Positions 1 through 7,570 of a stretch of 26,219 nt of DNA are shown piece by piece. A program made the position numbers and the translations under genes. The notes under the pieces are model-generated. The model saw only the letters and a program-made list of their open reading frames with translations. It was not told where the DNA came from and made no database searches. Numbering within the stretch: the stretch's first letter is position 1; each line of letters begins with the position of its first letter. This stretch comes from CAYPZU01 sp964415395 (GTDB lineage: Bacteria; Chlamydiota; Chlamydiia; Chlamydiales; SM23-39): assembly GCA_964415395.1 (NCBI GenBank), contig CAYPZU010000028.1:1-26219 (forward strand). Direction: 5' to 3'.

Positions 1-54
1 TAGAGCAGAGGACTGAAAATCCTTGTGTCGCTGGTTCGATTCCAGTTCTGGCCA
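1..54 (+). tRNA. tRNA-Phe (anticodon GAA), 5' end outside window
   Basis: The window opens inside the D arm. The anticodon stem AGGA/TCCT encloses the loop CTGAAAA, giving anticodon GAA (Phe). The T arm GCTGG-TTCGATT-CCAGT follows, then the acceptor strand TCTGGCC and discriminator A. The 3' CCA is not fully encoded: the A at 54 is followed directly by a T-rich run. The missing 5' acceptor strand should read GGCCAGA. Confidence 0.93.
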
Positions 55-77
55 ATTTTTTTTTCCAAAAAAATTGG
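52..77 (+). terminator. A/T-rich hairpin at the tRNA-Phe 3' end
   Basis: CCAATTTTTTT and AAAAAAATTGG form a perfect stem that uses the last bases of the tRNA; a run of nine T (56-64) lies in the left arm and loop. The T run immediately after the tRNA could release RNA polymerase by itself. The stem may instead be the start of the repeat region that follows. Confidence 0.5.
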
Positions 78-84
78 ACAGAAA

Positions 85-223
85 GAAAGCCAACAATTTG
101 GCTTTCGTCTGGGATCGAAATGAGTACGATGTTTTTCCCTTTGGGAAAAACCGTGCGAATCGGACCCGAGCCAGACAGGACGAGCGTTTCGCTCGCCTGC
201 GCGAGGGGATTCCAGTTCCCTCC
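85..223 (+). repeat. tRNA-associated palindromic repeat, unit 1
   Basis: The segment is a chain of hairpins with no credible gene: GAAAGCCAA/TTGGCTTTC (85-106), GTTTTTCCC-TTT-GGGAAAAAC (131-151), CGAGCG-TTT-CGCTCG (181-195), and a long-range pair GTCTGG/CCAGAC (107-112 with 171-176). It ends in GATTCCAGTTC (208-218), an exact 11-base copy of the tRNA-Phe T arm at 38-48, then CCCTCC. The opening 'CAATTTGGCTTT' recurs at the start of unit 2. The many three-base loops match the array near tRNA-Ser. Confidence 0.65.
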
Positions 224-245
224 TATCCCTCCTAAAAAATTTCCC

Positions 246-327
246 CAATTTGGCTTTTCGTACGGGAATCGAAGTGAAGCCAGATGCAAGCGGAGAACCG
301 GCGGGAAGCCCGGATTCCAGGTCCCTC
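246..327 (+). repeat. tRNA-associated palindromic repeat, unit 2
   Basis: This shorter, diverged second copy of the unit starts CAATTTGGCTTTTCG, like 94-108, continues with a related GGGAATCGAAGTGAAG segment, and ends GGATTCCAGGTCCCTC. That ending differs from the end of unit 1 (207-222) at one base in 16. TGGCTT (250-255) can pair with AAGCCA (277-282). Confidence 0.55.
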
Positions 328-351
328 TCAATTTTCTCCGCTTATTTTTTT
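288..351 (+). terminator. Terminator-like hairpin with T run closing the repeat region
   Basis: AAGCGGAGAA (288-297) pairs perfectly with TTCTCCGCTT (334-343), followed by ATTTTTTT. The large loop contains the second tRNA-tail copy. It could end read-through transcription from tRNA-Phe before the gene at 439. Confidence 0.55.
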
Positions 352-379
352 GAACAATCGATCTGGATAAATTCCTTGG

Positions 380-406
380 TGGACAATCCGCAAGATTGTC
401 TATATT
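380..406 (+). promoter_or_regulatory. Possible promoter and inverted repeat upstream of the gene at 439
   Basis: TATATT (401-406) is a fair -10 box. Directly upstream lies a perfect inverted repeat, GACAATC-CGCAA-GATTGTC (382-400), filling the place of the spacer and -35 box. TGGACA (380-385) resembles a -35 but is only 15 bases from the -10. The repeat could be an operator. No experimental or family support. Confidence 0.35.
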
Positions 407-438
407 GCTCTGCTCAAATCTTTAACACGGAGTTTTTT

Positions 439-789
439 ATGGCAGCAGGTTCTGCGCCAGTCTTTTCTAGAGGGGTTCTCACTTACCCGTTCAATGAAAG
501 GCATTGTCCCGTGCTATGCGGCGAGAATCGCTACACGGTTGTAAAAGCAGGGGATGGTTCTACATACGTCAGGATTTTCTTAGATCAGCTAGATGCACAT
601 GAATTTAGATCAAAATCGTTGGAAGTAGCCAACATCGCGGTCGGCGTATTCACACTCTATTTCGGCAGAGAATATACCCGCCCAGGATGCCTGACGGACA
701 AGGTTGTTCCTCTTCCGGGAGAAATCGAACAGCCAGGCGCGACTCCGCTGATAGTCCAGCCTAGCTTATTCACTTCGACAGGGTCGTAG
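439..789 (+). CDS. Hypothetical protein, 116 aa
   Basis: I do not recognise this protein. ATG 439 is preceded by GGAG (429-432) at a spacing of six T, a good ribosome binding site, so this start is preferred over the longer open frame that runs back into the repeat region. The product is soluble, with no signal peptide or membrane segment. It has three cysteines in the first 90 residues, a mixed alpha/beta-looking middle (LEVANIAVGVFTLYFG) and a Pro-rich tail. It stands alone, with a repeat-derived terminator upstream and two hairpins downstream. The 14 bases CGGAGTTTTTTATG around the start recur exactly at the start of the small gene at 22627 on the minus strand. Confidence 0.7.
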   Translation: MAAGSAPVFSRGVLTYPFNERHCPVLCGENRYTVVKAGDGSTYVRIFLDQLDAHEFRSKSLEVANIAVGVFTLYFGREYTRPGCLTDKVVPLPGEIEQPGATPLIVQPSLFTSTGS

Positions 790-805
790 GATCGAATTTT
801 CGGAA

Positions 806-832
806 GTTCCCCGAAACGCCCCTTCGGGGAAC
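806..832 (+). terminator. Stem-loop after the 439-789 gene
   Basis: GTTCCCCGAA (806-815) pairs perfectly with TTCGGGGAAC (823-832) across a seven-base loop, 17 bases past the stop. No T run follows. A second hairpin, AGCTCCG/CGGAGCT (853-859 with 866-872), lies between it and the convergent gene ending at 889. Together they probably end transcription from one or both sides. Confidence 0.5.
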
Positions 833-888
833 GATCAGGTTCATTCCTCTTGAGCTCCGTTTACGCGGAGCTTCTCCCTATTTCCATC

Positions 889-3800
889 TCAATTGTTAGA
901 AACGGATCTCGTAGGTTTTATATCGGGAGACCAGCGCATCCGTGCTTCTTCCGATCGAGGGGCTAGCAGCAGGCTATTCCGTTTGCGGAGAAAGTAGGGT
1001 TCAGCAGGCCAGTTTTGGTAATAAGGCATTTGCTGAGAGAGATCATAGGCGATAAAGAACTTGGTGGGCCAGCCGTAATACTCATCCAGGCCATAATAGG
1101 GCCAGTTCAAGTCGTCGAGGTCGAAGAGAAATTGCTGCACGATGATCATCGCCTGCTCTGTTACCTGCTGAAGACAGTCCTTATAGAAAATCCGGAAGGG
1201 GACTCCGAGGGTGCCATCGGGATAGTAAGTGCACCACTGCTCCTGATTCGTATCTTGGAATAGCGTTCCAGGCACGAATGTAAATGGAACCCCGTTGCTA
1301 ATGAACTGAGCCAGGGGATCGATTGTATTCAGGCTTTGGCGGGCTGTATAGACGCGGATGTACCCCGATGTTACGCTGAAGGAACTGGTAGCATCCATAT
1401 TGAATCCAGAGGGGCCAATTAAAGGCGGGGCAGGAAAGTCATTGTCGACCACCCAGTCGATATTCAGGTCGGCAAAAACTGAACTGTTGACTAAGGAAGA
1501 ATCGTTTCCCGCAAGCGAGACCAGATTCCCGGTCAATGCGGTTTCTGTCGAATCGCTGAGGAAAATATTGTCGTCCGCAGTTTGGGTGATGTTGATCCCT
1601 GCAAGCATGATGGCTGCATTCATGGCGATATTTCTGCCTGCCGTCAGAGAAATGGTATTGCCGGCAGCCGTCTGAGACCCTGTGGGAAGAATATCCCGCA
1701 CGCTCTCTATAGTCACATTTCCCACATCGGCTATGGCGGAATTGAAATCTGTAATCACAATATCGCGGAACCCTTCAACCGTCACATTTCCGAAGGGGCT
1801 TTGCACCTGTACCGTTCCTGGTACGGCTCCGATCGGAAAATCGGCAGGAGTCGCATCGTCGTAAAAATCTTGGGAGCTGATCAACAAATCCGCAGCGCTA
1901 TTGAGACCCGCTATATAAAATTTATGAAGGAAGGTGTTTACTGTGCTAGGAGGCGCCGGGGGAATCGGAGTGGCAATCGACCACGTGGGTCCATTGACGG
2001 TCGTTGGAAAAGCGGCTACGCTGAAATTATAGCAGTTTGCATCGACAAAAACAGCTCCTAGCCCATCACCGCCTCCATGAAAGGGAGCCACAGTGCTTAT
2101 GTTTCCAGAGGCGGCTCCCAGGGGCGTGCCTGTAAAAATATTGACTCCGTTTACGATGGCGCTCTTAGGCGTCCAGAGTTGGCCCGGCGCGAAAGGATAG
2201 TCGGCAATGATTGTGATCGGCTGATTGAGTGTTAACGGAGTGGCGATGCCGACAGTGGAGGCTCCCGCAATCCCGATATTTCCCCCAGCGCGCCAATCCG
2301 GCCTGCCGATATTGGCAAGGGGGTTGAAGAGTGTATTAGGCTCGACGCCCCCTTGATTCTGGGTAAAAAGGACAGCTCCATTATAGGCGCGCCAATTTCC
2401 GCCCACCCAGATTTCGTTGATTAAATTCGGATGGAGCCAAATCGTGGCAATATCGATATTTGCAGCGCTTCCTCCGATGAATACTAAATCGCCTCCGATA
2501 TGAGCCTGGACGATCCCCTGGTTTACATAATTCCCTAAACCATTGAAGCAATGCCAATCTACGAACGATCCATTGCGCGCATCAATGGTTAACGTTTTCC
2601 CAACGGTAACAAAGAAATTCAAAGCCCAGGGCGTTCGAGTTCCAGAGCCTCCTATGGAAGCTCCGATAAAGGCGTTTTGTGCGGGAGTTGCATTGTGCAT
2701 CCACATGTTTTCGCCCACATTGATCGTGATGTTTCCCTGGCACGGCCTCTGCGTTCCTCCCACCACGTGCGCGGCCCCTGCGCCGACTCCTGAGCGCATC
2801 TCGAAATTATGACCCACATTGATATTGATGTTGCCCAGATTCACAATTGCGGCAGGATTGAGTTGAAATCCCCCATAGCCGATCATCGCTGTAGCTGGGC
2901 CGCTCGTTGGGGCGGTGAGAACAATCGATCCTCCTACCATGGTCAGATTATTTCCTACATCGACATTGAAATCGGTCGCGGTTGTTGTTCCTACCACGCT
3001 TAAGCCTTCGCCATATCTCGCTATTCCTGCGCAGGGAGTAAACGTAGTCAGGCCGGGGATCTGGGTTCCCCCTACGATCGTAAAGTCATGGCCTACTTTC
3101 ACATTGATGTTGCCGTTGTTTGTCCCTGTGTAGCTGCCCACGAGGGCAAACGCGGCTCCCCGGGCTTGAACCCCTCCGACTCCTCCTTGGATCAATAGAT
3201 CGTTCCCCACAGTCAAATTGATCTGCCGAGTGGATGAGGTAAATCCTCCTATCAGGGCAAAAGCGCTGTTTGGAGCCGCAATCGCAACCGCTCCTGTGCC
3301 GCCTAAAATGGAGGCGTTCCTCGCTACATTGATCGTAATCGTCCCTGTATTGACGGCTGCAGCAGCTGTTCCTACTGCTGCAAAGAGGGGTGCAGCGGCA
3401 GCAGTGCCCGCCCGTAAGAGAAAATCTCTCCCCGCAGTGATGTTGATCGGCCCGTTCCTGGCTCCAACGACCACATTGACAGTTCCTCCCAGCGCATCGA
3501 TGGAGACATCTCTTGCAGCAGTTAAAGTCACGGCACCCGTACCTGAATTTTCTAGATTAGCTCTCACAATAATATCTTGATCTGCCGTCAAGGTAAGGGT
3601 CCGAATACTATTCCAGTTTACAGGATTCAATACAGTGATCGTCCCTGCCTGACCCTGGTCGTTCGGAGCGGATGTGCTGATGGTTACATTCGTTGCGCCA
3701 TTCAAAGCTGCTATGAGAGCGGCTGCAGAAACAACAGCAGGAGATCCTGTATAGACCGGAGGGGGAGGAGGGAAGGTTACGTTCATATTCGCCGCTCCGA

Positions 3801-4914
3801 TGGTTACATCGGTGGGGTCGATTAAAAGTTCTCCTCCAGTTCCCATCGGAGCTTCTGTATTCACTGTGCCATTGAAATCCAAATGGCTTAACCCAGAGAT
3901 CTCAACAAAACCGCCATCGCCTCCCGCTGCCCCTCCCTGTGCAAAAATATCTCCGTAGAATTGCGTGCTGATTGTCGACCAGAGATAGGCAGTTCCCCCA
4001 TTCCCTAAAGCTGGCGCAGAAACATCGATGATGCTTCCAGGAGCCATCAGCGTGTTGAGGGCTTTTGAAGGAAATGTCGGATCTCCCAAAGCCGCGCCGC
4101 CGATAAAAGCTTGGCCTCCATTCGTATCTCCAGCCGCAGCAAGACGTCCCTGTTCGGATAAAAAAATGAGCGCGCCCAGAGCATAGATCGATGGAGAGGG
4201 GCCGCCCAAAGCTTGCATCTCATTGGAGATAAAAACAGCTCCAAAGTCAGGACTTTGAATGGGTGCATCCATCAGCGGTTGATGGGAGGCAATCGAGTAT
4301 TCAAAGCCCTGGCTTCCCATTTTATGGAAAAATACGTTCGATCCTGAATGATCTAGATTTAGGCCCCCAAGCCCAAAGAGACCGATGTCGCCATTTGCAG
4401 CGCGAACGACTCCATTCCCCATGATGCTGCGTCCGACTGCGATAAAATCGCCCTGAACCTCGATCACCCCGCCCAGCTCGATCGATCCAGAAAAAGAGCT
4501 TGCTCCCGAGAAACGCAATTGCCGGCTTGAGTGGAAAGGCTCGTTCAGAAGATCGAAGCAGGATGCGACCAGGGTTCCCGTATTGATGATAGCGTTTTCT
4601 CCAAAGACGATCCCATTCGGATTGATGAGAATGACATTTCCATTCGCTTGCAATACGCCTAACAGATTGCTGGGATCGGAACGGGTAACGCGGTTAAATA
4701 CTGCTGAGGCAGAGTTCGGTTGGATAAAATTGACTGTTTCGGCTGGGGCGATAGAGAAGCTGTCCCATTCGATGATCGAGCCATCGGCGGCAGTAATTTC
4801 TAACTGGTTTCCATCTGCGGCAAAGGTTGCCGATTCCGTGATGACCACCGGGTTTTGGGGAAGCGATATGAGATGGGACAGGGGGAGAACAAGAACCAAA
4901 ATGGAAATTCGCAT
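889..4914 (-). CDS. Two-partner secretion exoprotein (TpsA, filamentous hemagglutinin N-terminal domain), orphan
   Basis: This 1341-aa protein is probably secreted across the outer membrane by a TpsB pore and used as a surface adhesin. A short signal peptide (about 1-20) is followed by a haemagglutination-activity/TPS domain with the hallmark segments WDSFSI (50-55), AVFNRV (71-76) and NPNG (98-101). Residues about 420-880 hold some seven or eight degenerate repeats of roughly 40-48 aa built on INVGxNxxIxGG and AxIGG, as expected for a right-handed beta-helix. The tail is Trp/Tyr-rich and has no autotransporter barrel. A ribosome binding site AGGG (4922-4925) lies seven bases before ATG 4914. 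No tpsB adjoins it on its strand; the pore at 11254 is the nearest candidate. The family is clear, the ligand unknown. Confidence 0.88.
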   Translation of the reverse strand: MRISILVLVLPLSHLISLPQNPVVITESATFAADGNQLEITAADGSIIEWDSFSIAPAETVNFIQPNSASAVFNRVTRSDPSNLLGVLQANGNVILINPNGIVFGENAIINTGTLVASCFDLLNEPFHSSRQLRFSGASSFSGSIELGGVIEVQGDFIAVGRSIMGNGVVRAANGDIGLFGLGGLNLDHSGSNVFFHKMGSQGFEYSIASHQPLMDAPIQSPDFGAVFISNEMQALGGPSPSIYALGALIFLSEQGRLAAAGDTNGGQAFIGGAALGDPTFPSKALNTLMAPGSIIDVSAPALGNGGTAYLWSTISTQFYGDIFAQGGAAGGDGGFVEISGLSHLDFNGTVNTEAPMGTGGELLIDPTDVTIGAANMNVTFPPPPPVYTGSPAVVSAAALIAALNGATNVTISTSAPNDQGQAGTITVLNPVNWNSIRTLTLTADQDIIVRANLENSGTGAVTLTAARDVSIDALGGTVNVVVGARNGPINITAGRDFLLRAGTAAAAPLFAAVGTAAAAVNTGTITINVARNASILGGTGAVAIAAPNSAFALIGGFTSSTRQINLTVGNDLLIQGGVGGVQARGAAFALVGSYTGTNNGNINVKVGHDFTIVGGTQIPGLTTFTPCAGIARYGEGLSVVGTTTATDFNVDVGNNLTMVGGSIVLTAPTSGPATAMIGYGGFQLNPAAIVNLGNININVGHNFEMRSGVGAGAAHVVGGTQRPCQGNITINVGENMWMHNATPAQNAFIGASIGGSGTRTPWALNFFVTVGKTLTIDARNGSFVDWHCFNGLGNYVNQGIVQAHIGGDLVFIGGSAANIDIATIWLHPNLINEIWVGGNWRAYNGAVLFTQNQGGVEPNTLFNPLANIGRPDWRAGGNIGIAGASTVGIATPLTLNQPITIIADYPFAPGQLWTPKSAIVNGVNIFTGTPLGAASGNISTVAPFHGGGDGLGAVFVDANCYNFSVAAFPTTVNGPTWSIATPIPPAPPSTVNTFLHKFYIAGLNSAADLLISSQDFYDDATPADFPIGAVPGTVQVQSPFGNVTVEGFRDIVITDFNSAIADVGNVTIESVRDILPTGSQTAAGNTISLTAGRNIAMNAAIMLAGINITQTADDNIFLSDSTETALTGNLVSLAGNDSSLVNSSVFADLNIDWVVDNDFPAPPLIGPSGFNMDATSSFSVTSGYIRVYTARQSLNTIDPLAQFISNGVPFTFVPGTLFQDTNQEQWCTYYPDGTLGVPFRIFYKDCLQQVTEQAMIIVQQFLFDLDDLNWPYYGLDEYYGWPTKFFIAYDLSQQMPYYQNWPAEPYFLRKRNSLLLAPRSEEARMRWSPDIKPTRSVSNN

Positions 4915-4954
4915 CGCTTAGCCCTATTTATAAATGGATATTGGATGGTCTTGT

Positions 4955-5010
4955 AACAATATTGTTTTGCGCCTTTCTCTTCAATACCGCATATGAGATT
5001 CCTGAATCTC
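4955..5010. promoter_or_regulatory. Two perfect palindromes in the divergent tpsA/OMP promoter region
   Basis: AACAAT-ATTGTT (4955-4966) is a perfect 12-base palindrome, and GAGATTC-CT-GAATCTC (4995-5010) has perfect seven-base arms. Both lie between the minus-strand exoprotein start (4914) and the plus-strand beta-barrel start (5094), where a shared regulator could bind. No clear -35/-10 pair was seen for either direction. Regulatory use is inference. Confidence 0.35.
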
Positions 5011-5093
5011 AGCGGAAATTCGATGCTTTCAAATTTTTATGGCGCAAAGCGGGTCGCGCAGCTAGAATGCAAAAATGGAATAGGAATTGGATT

Positions 5094-6098
5094 ATGAGAA
5101 GCAGGATTCTTGTTTTGTTTTCGTTCTGGTGTCTTTGCGCCTCCGCGCCAGCTCTCTTGCACGCGAAAGCGCGCTATGGAGCCGAGTTCGGGCTCGGGGC
5201 TGGCTACCGGGCCGATGAATTCCGGTACAAGATCCAGGACAGCGAAACAGGGGTTCTCTACGCCTCCGAAAACTCGGACGGGTTCCTCTCTACTGTGCCG
5301 ATCGGCGCCCATTTTAAGGCAGACATCGACGCCTTCCGCCTCACTTGGGAAGGGCTCTATGGCTGGCTACTGGGGACGCCCACGCGTGAGTGGGAAGGGT
5401 TTGCATTCATACCGGGGAACATCAATGTCAGCTCTGACTTTGCTTATAAATCGAAAGGCGATGTCGCTTCGACCCAGTTTGCGGCCGGCTATTATATCGA
5501 CCTTTATCAAAGCGAGCCGTTCATCTGCTCGCTGATCCCGCAGGGCGGCTATGGATTTGAATGGCAGTCGGTCAGCCGGACGCACGCAAACCCCAATCCC
5601 GCGACGATTGATGGGCCGCTTCCGGTCATCGTGTCGGAAATGTCGAATGATCTTTCTTCAGCCCGCCTGAAGATCCGCTGGAAAGGGCCGTTTCTCGGCG
5701 GAATCCTTTCATTGGATTTCTGGCGGCGATGGACGGTTTTAGCAGGGTACAATTTTCACTGGCTTCACATGAAAACGACGCTGAAAGCCGCGACGCTCGT
5801 CGAACAACCTACAGTGTCGCTGGCGCTTTATAACGACGCGGTAGCCAAATCGAGCCACGCCAAAGGAAACGAGGCGTTTCTCCAATTTGATTACAAGCCG
5901 TTCGAACATTGGAAATTCTCTCTGTTTGGAAAATATCAGAATTACTCTGTGGGAAGAACCGGAAAGGTCGAGAGCCAGCAGCGGATCGATTTGACGACTA
6001 TGGGGACGACAACGACGTTCACCCAGACGCCGACGCATGATTTCCCGATCCGGTGGAGCGCCTGGACCATCCTTGGAGAAACGAGCTATGTATTCTAG
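5094..6098 (+). CDS. Outer-membrane beta-barrel protein, 334 aa
   Basis: The start at ATG 5094 has AGGA at 5082-5085 and gives a classic signal peptide (MRSRILVLFSFWCLC...) with likely cleavage after HAKA near residue 27; the open frame extends upstream but would bury this peptide. The rest is a series of alternating amphipathic strands rich in Tyr, Trp and Phe (for example YGAEFGLGAGYRADEFRY, RWTVLAGYNFHW). It ends in Tyr-Val-Phe, the terminal aromatic residue used for BAM-dependent insertion. There is no similarity I can name to MOMP or Pmp proteins. It is the first gene of the plus-strand run and touches the cupin gene without a gap. The fold call is good; the pore or receptor role is unknown. 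Confidence 0.8.
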   Translation: MRSRILVLFSFWCLCASAPALLHAKARYGAEFGLGAGYRADEFRYKIQDSETGVLYASENSDGFLSTVPIGAHFKADIDAFRLTWEGLYGWLLGTPTREWEGFAFIPGNINVSSDFAYKSKGDVASTQFAAGYYIDLYQSEPFICSLIPQGGYGFEWQSVSRTHANPNPATIDGPLPVIVSEMSNDLSSARLKIRWKGPFLGGILSLDFWRRWTVLAGYNFHWLHMKTTLKAATLVEQPTVSLALYNDAVAKSSHAKGNEAFLQFDYKPFEHWKFSLFGKYQNYSVGRTGKVESQQRIDLTTMGTTTTFTQTPTHDFPIRWSAWTILGETSYVF

Positions 6099-6434
6099 AT
6101 GAAAGAGCCGCAATTTGTTACATTTTCGGAACTGCCTTTCAGGCCGCTGAATGAGAGGGTGTCGACCCGTCTCATAGAGGGCGATCACCTCATGTATGTA
6201 GAGCATCGGGCGAAAAAAGGGCATATAGCGATAAACGATCAGCATGTGAGTGAGCAGCTCTCTCTTGTGGCCAGCGGCTTATTACGGGTAACGATAGCAG
6301 ACAAAGTCTATACGCTGAAACCGGGAGACGCTATTTTGGTTCCCTCGAATGTAGTTCACACAGTCGAGGTATTGGAAGACAGCGTTGTGATCGAGGTCTT
6401 CAGCCCTCCAAGGAATGAATGGCTCTCCAAATAG
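6099..6434 (+). CDS. Cupin-domain protein, 111 aa
   Basis: This is a single small cupin barrel. The first cupin motif is visible as QHVSEQ...VASG (about 48-60), with His49 and Glu52 as possible metal ligands. The second is GDAILVPSNVVHTV (76-89), with the Pro and His87 typical of motif 2. The first motif has fewer His than usual, so metal binding is uncertain. Its ATG follows the stop codon of the beta-barrel gene directly, and its end overlaps the next gene by 16 bases, so it is translationally coupled on both sides. Cupins of this size are often sugar isomerases, dioxygenases or sensor domains; I cannot choose. The neighbouring PLP enzyme suggests small-molecule metabolism. Confidence 0.8.
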   Translation: MKEPQFVTFSELPFRPLNERVSTRLIEGDHLMYVEHRAKKGHIAINDQHVSEQLSLVASGLLRVTIADKVYTLKPGDAILVPSNVVHTVEVLEDSVVIEVFSPPRNEWLSK

Positions 6435-7528
6435 AACTCCTTCGGGATTGGCTGCCGTGCCTGAAGGGGATGGTTTATCTCAATTACGGGCGCACGGGGC
6501 CGCTTTTGCTTCCCGGCGCCGAAAAAATGGCGCGGATGGTCGAGGAGGCGAAAGAGCCTTTTCAGTTCCACCGCGACGGCTGGTTTAGGGAAATGGAGCA
6601 GGCAAGAAAGGCCCTTGGGGATTTGGTGGGCGCTTCTCCATTTGAAATCGCGTTTGCGAACAGCACTTCCAGCGGCCTTTCGCTGATCGCAGGGGCTGTC
6701 CGCTGGCGGAAAGGCGACAGAGTCGTCTATCCTGACGACGAATATCCTTCGAACCGGTTTGTCTGGGACAATGTCGAAGGCGTTTCGGCAGAAGCGATTG
6801 AACCGGAAGCGGGAGTTTCTTTCGGGGAGCAGCTCGAGGCGATGGACCTTGACGGCGTTCGTCTCGTCGCGGTGTCGGCTGTTTCGTTTTGGGACGGCAG
6901 GCGGCACGATCTGGAGCGGATCGGGAAGCTTTGTAAAAAGAAGGGAATCCTGTTTTCGGTCGACGCGATCCAGGCTGTCGGCGCGGTGCCTGTCGATGTG
7001 AAAGCCTGGGGCTGCGACTTTCTCGCCTGCGGCGGGCAGAAATGGCTCTTCGGCCCGGTAGGAACCGGGTTTGTATATGTGCGCGAAGGGGTGATCCCGG
7101 AGCTGCGCACGCCGCAGATGGGGTGGGGGAGTATCAAGGCGCTGCCTGATCTTCTGGCGAAAAAGTTCGAGCTGGCCGACGGAGCGAAGCGGTTCGAGGC
7201 GAGTTATTTCGATGTTCCCGCCTTTGCGGGGCTTGGAGCCTGCGTCGAAGCGATGGGGCGGATCGGATGGGAAAAGATCTACCGAAGAGTCCGCGAATTG
7301 GCAGGGAAGGCGGAACGCGAGCTGGAAAAACTCGGATTTTTTCCGGCTGCCAGAGGCGCCCAATCGGGGATTGTTGCGTTCGACTCTCCTCAGGCGGAAG
7401 AAATCTTCAAGGCGCTGGAGCGGGAGAGAATTTATGTTACACAGCGAGGAAAGCGGATCCGCCTTTCGCTTCATGCTCCTGTAGCAGATGAAGAGCTGTC
7501 CCGATTCTTTTCCGTGTTGTCCAAATAA
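6419..7528 (+). CDS. PLP-dependent aminotransferase class V-fold enzyme (cysteine desulfurase-like)
   Basis: This 369-aa enzyme has fold-type I features: NYGRTGPLLLP near the N terminus (22-32), the substrate/PLP strand SVDAIQAVGAVPVD (180-193, with Asp182 and Gln185 contacting the cofactor), and the Schiff-base lysine Lys208 in CGGQKWLFGPVGTGFVYV. I see no catalytic-Cys loop of IscS/SufS between about 310 and 345, so a sulfur-transfer role is doubtful. Relatives include isopenicillin-N epimerase-like and kynureninase-like enzymes; the substrate is unknown. ATG 6419 lies inside the end of the cupin gene, with AAGGA (6410-6414) as ribosome binding site, arguing for coupled expression. It is followed by 42 bases and then the second tpsA. 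Confidence 0.85.
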   Translation: MALQIELLRDWLPCLKGMVYLNYGRTGPLLLPGAEKMARMVEEAKEPFQFHRDGWFREMEQARKALGDLVGASPFEIAFANSTSSGLSLIAGAVRWRKGDRVVYPDDEYPSNRFVWDNVEGVSAEAIEPEAGVSFGEQLEAMDLDGVRLVAVSAVSFWDGRRHDLERIGKLCKKKGILFSVDAIQAVGAVPVDVKAWGCDFLACGGQKWLFGPVGTGFVYVREGVIPELRTPQMGWGSIKALPDLLAKKFELADGAKRFEASYFDVPAFAGLGACVEAMGRIGWEKIYRRVRELAGKAERELEKLGFFPAARGAQSGIVAFDSPQAEEIFKALERERIYVTQRGKRIRLSLHAPVADEELSRFFSVLSK

Positions 7529-7570
7529 AATTTTTCCTGTAAAAGAGAGCTTTTCATTGGCGGTGAACCG

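Noticed and set aside
55..351. CRISPR array or small protein genes in the region after tRNA-Phe
   Set aside because: The two units differ in length and sequence and there are no regular spacers; the short frames read hairpin sequence and are not plausible proteins.
6356..7474. Long minus-strand open frame (372 aa) opposite the aminotransferase gene
   Set aside because: It is Arg/Pro-rich, lacks any domain, and is the mirror of a gene with clear PLP motifs; GC-rich coding DNA often leaves the opposite frame open.
6419..7528. IscS/SufS cysteine desulfurase assignment
   Set aside because: The PLP lysine and fold fit, but the catalytic-cysteine loop is not visible, so only the fold class is claimed.
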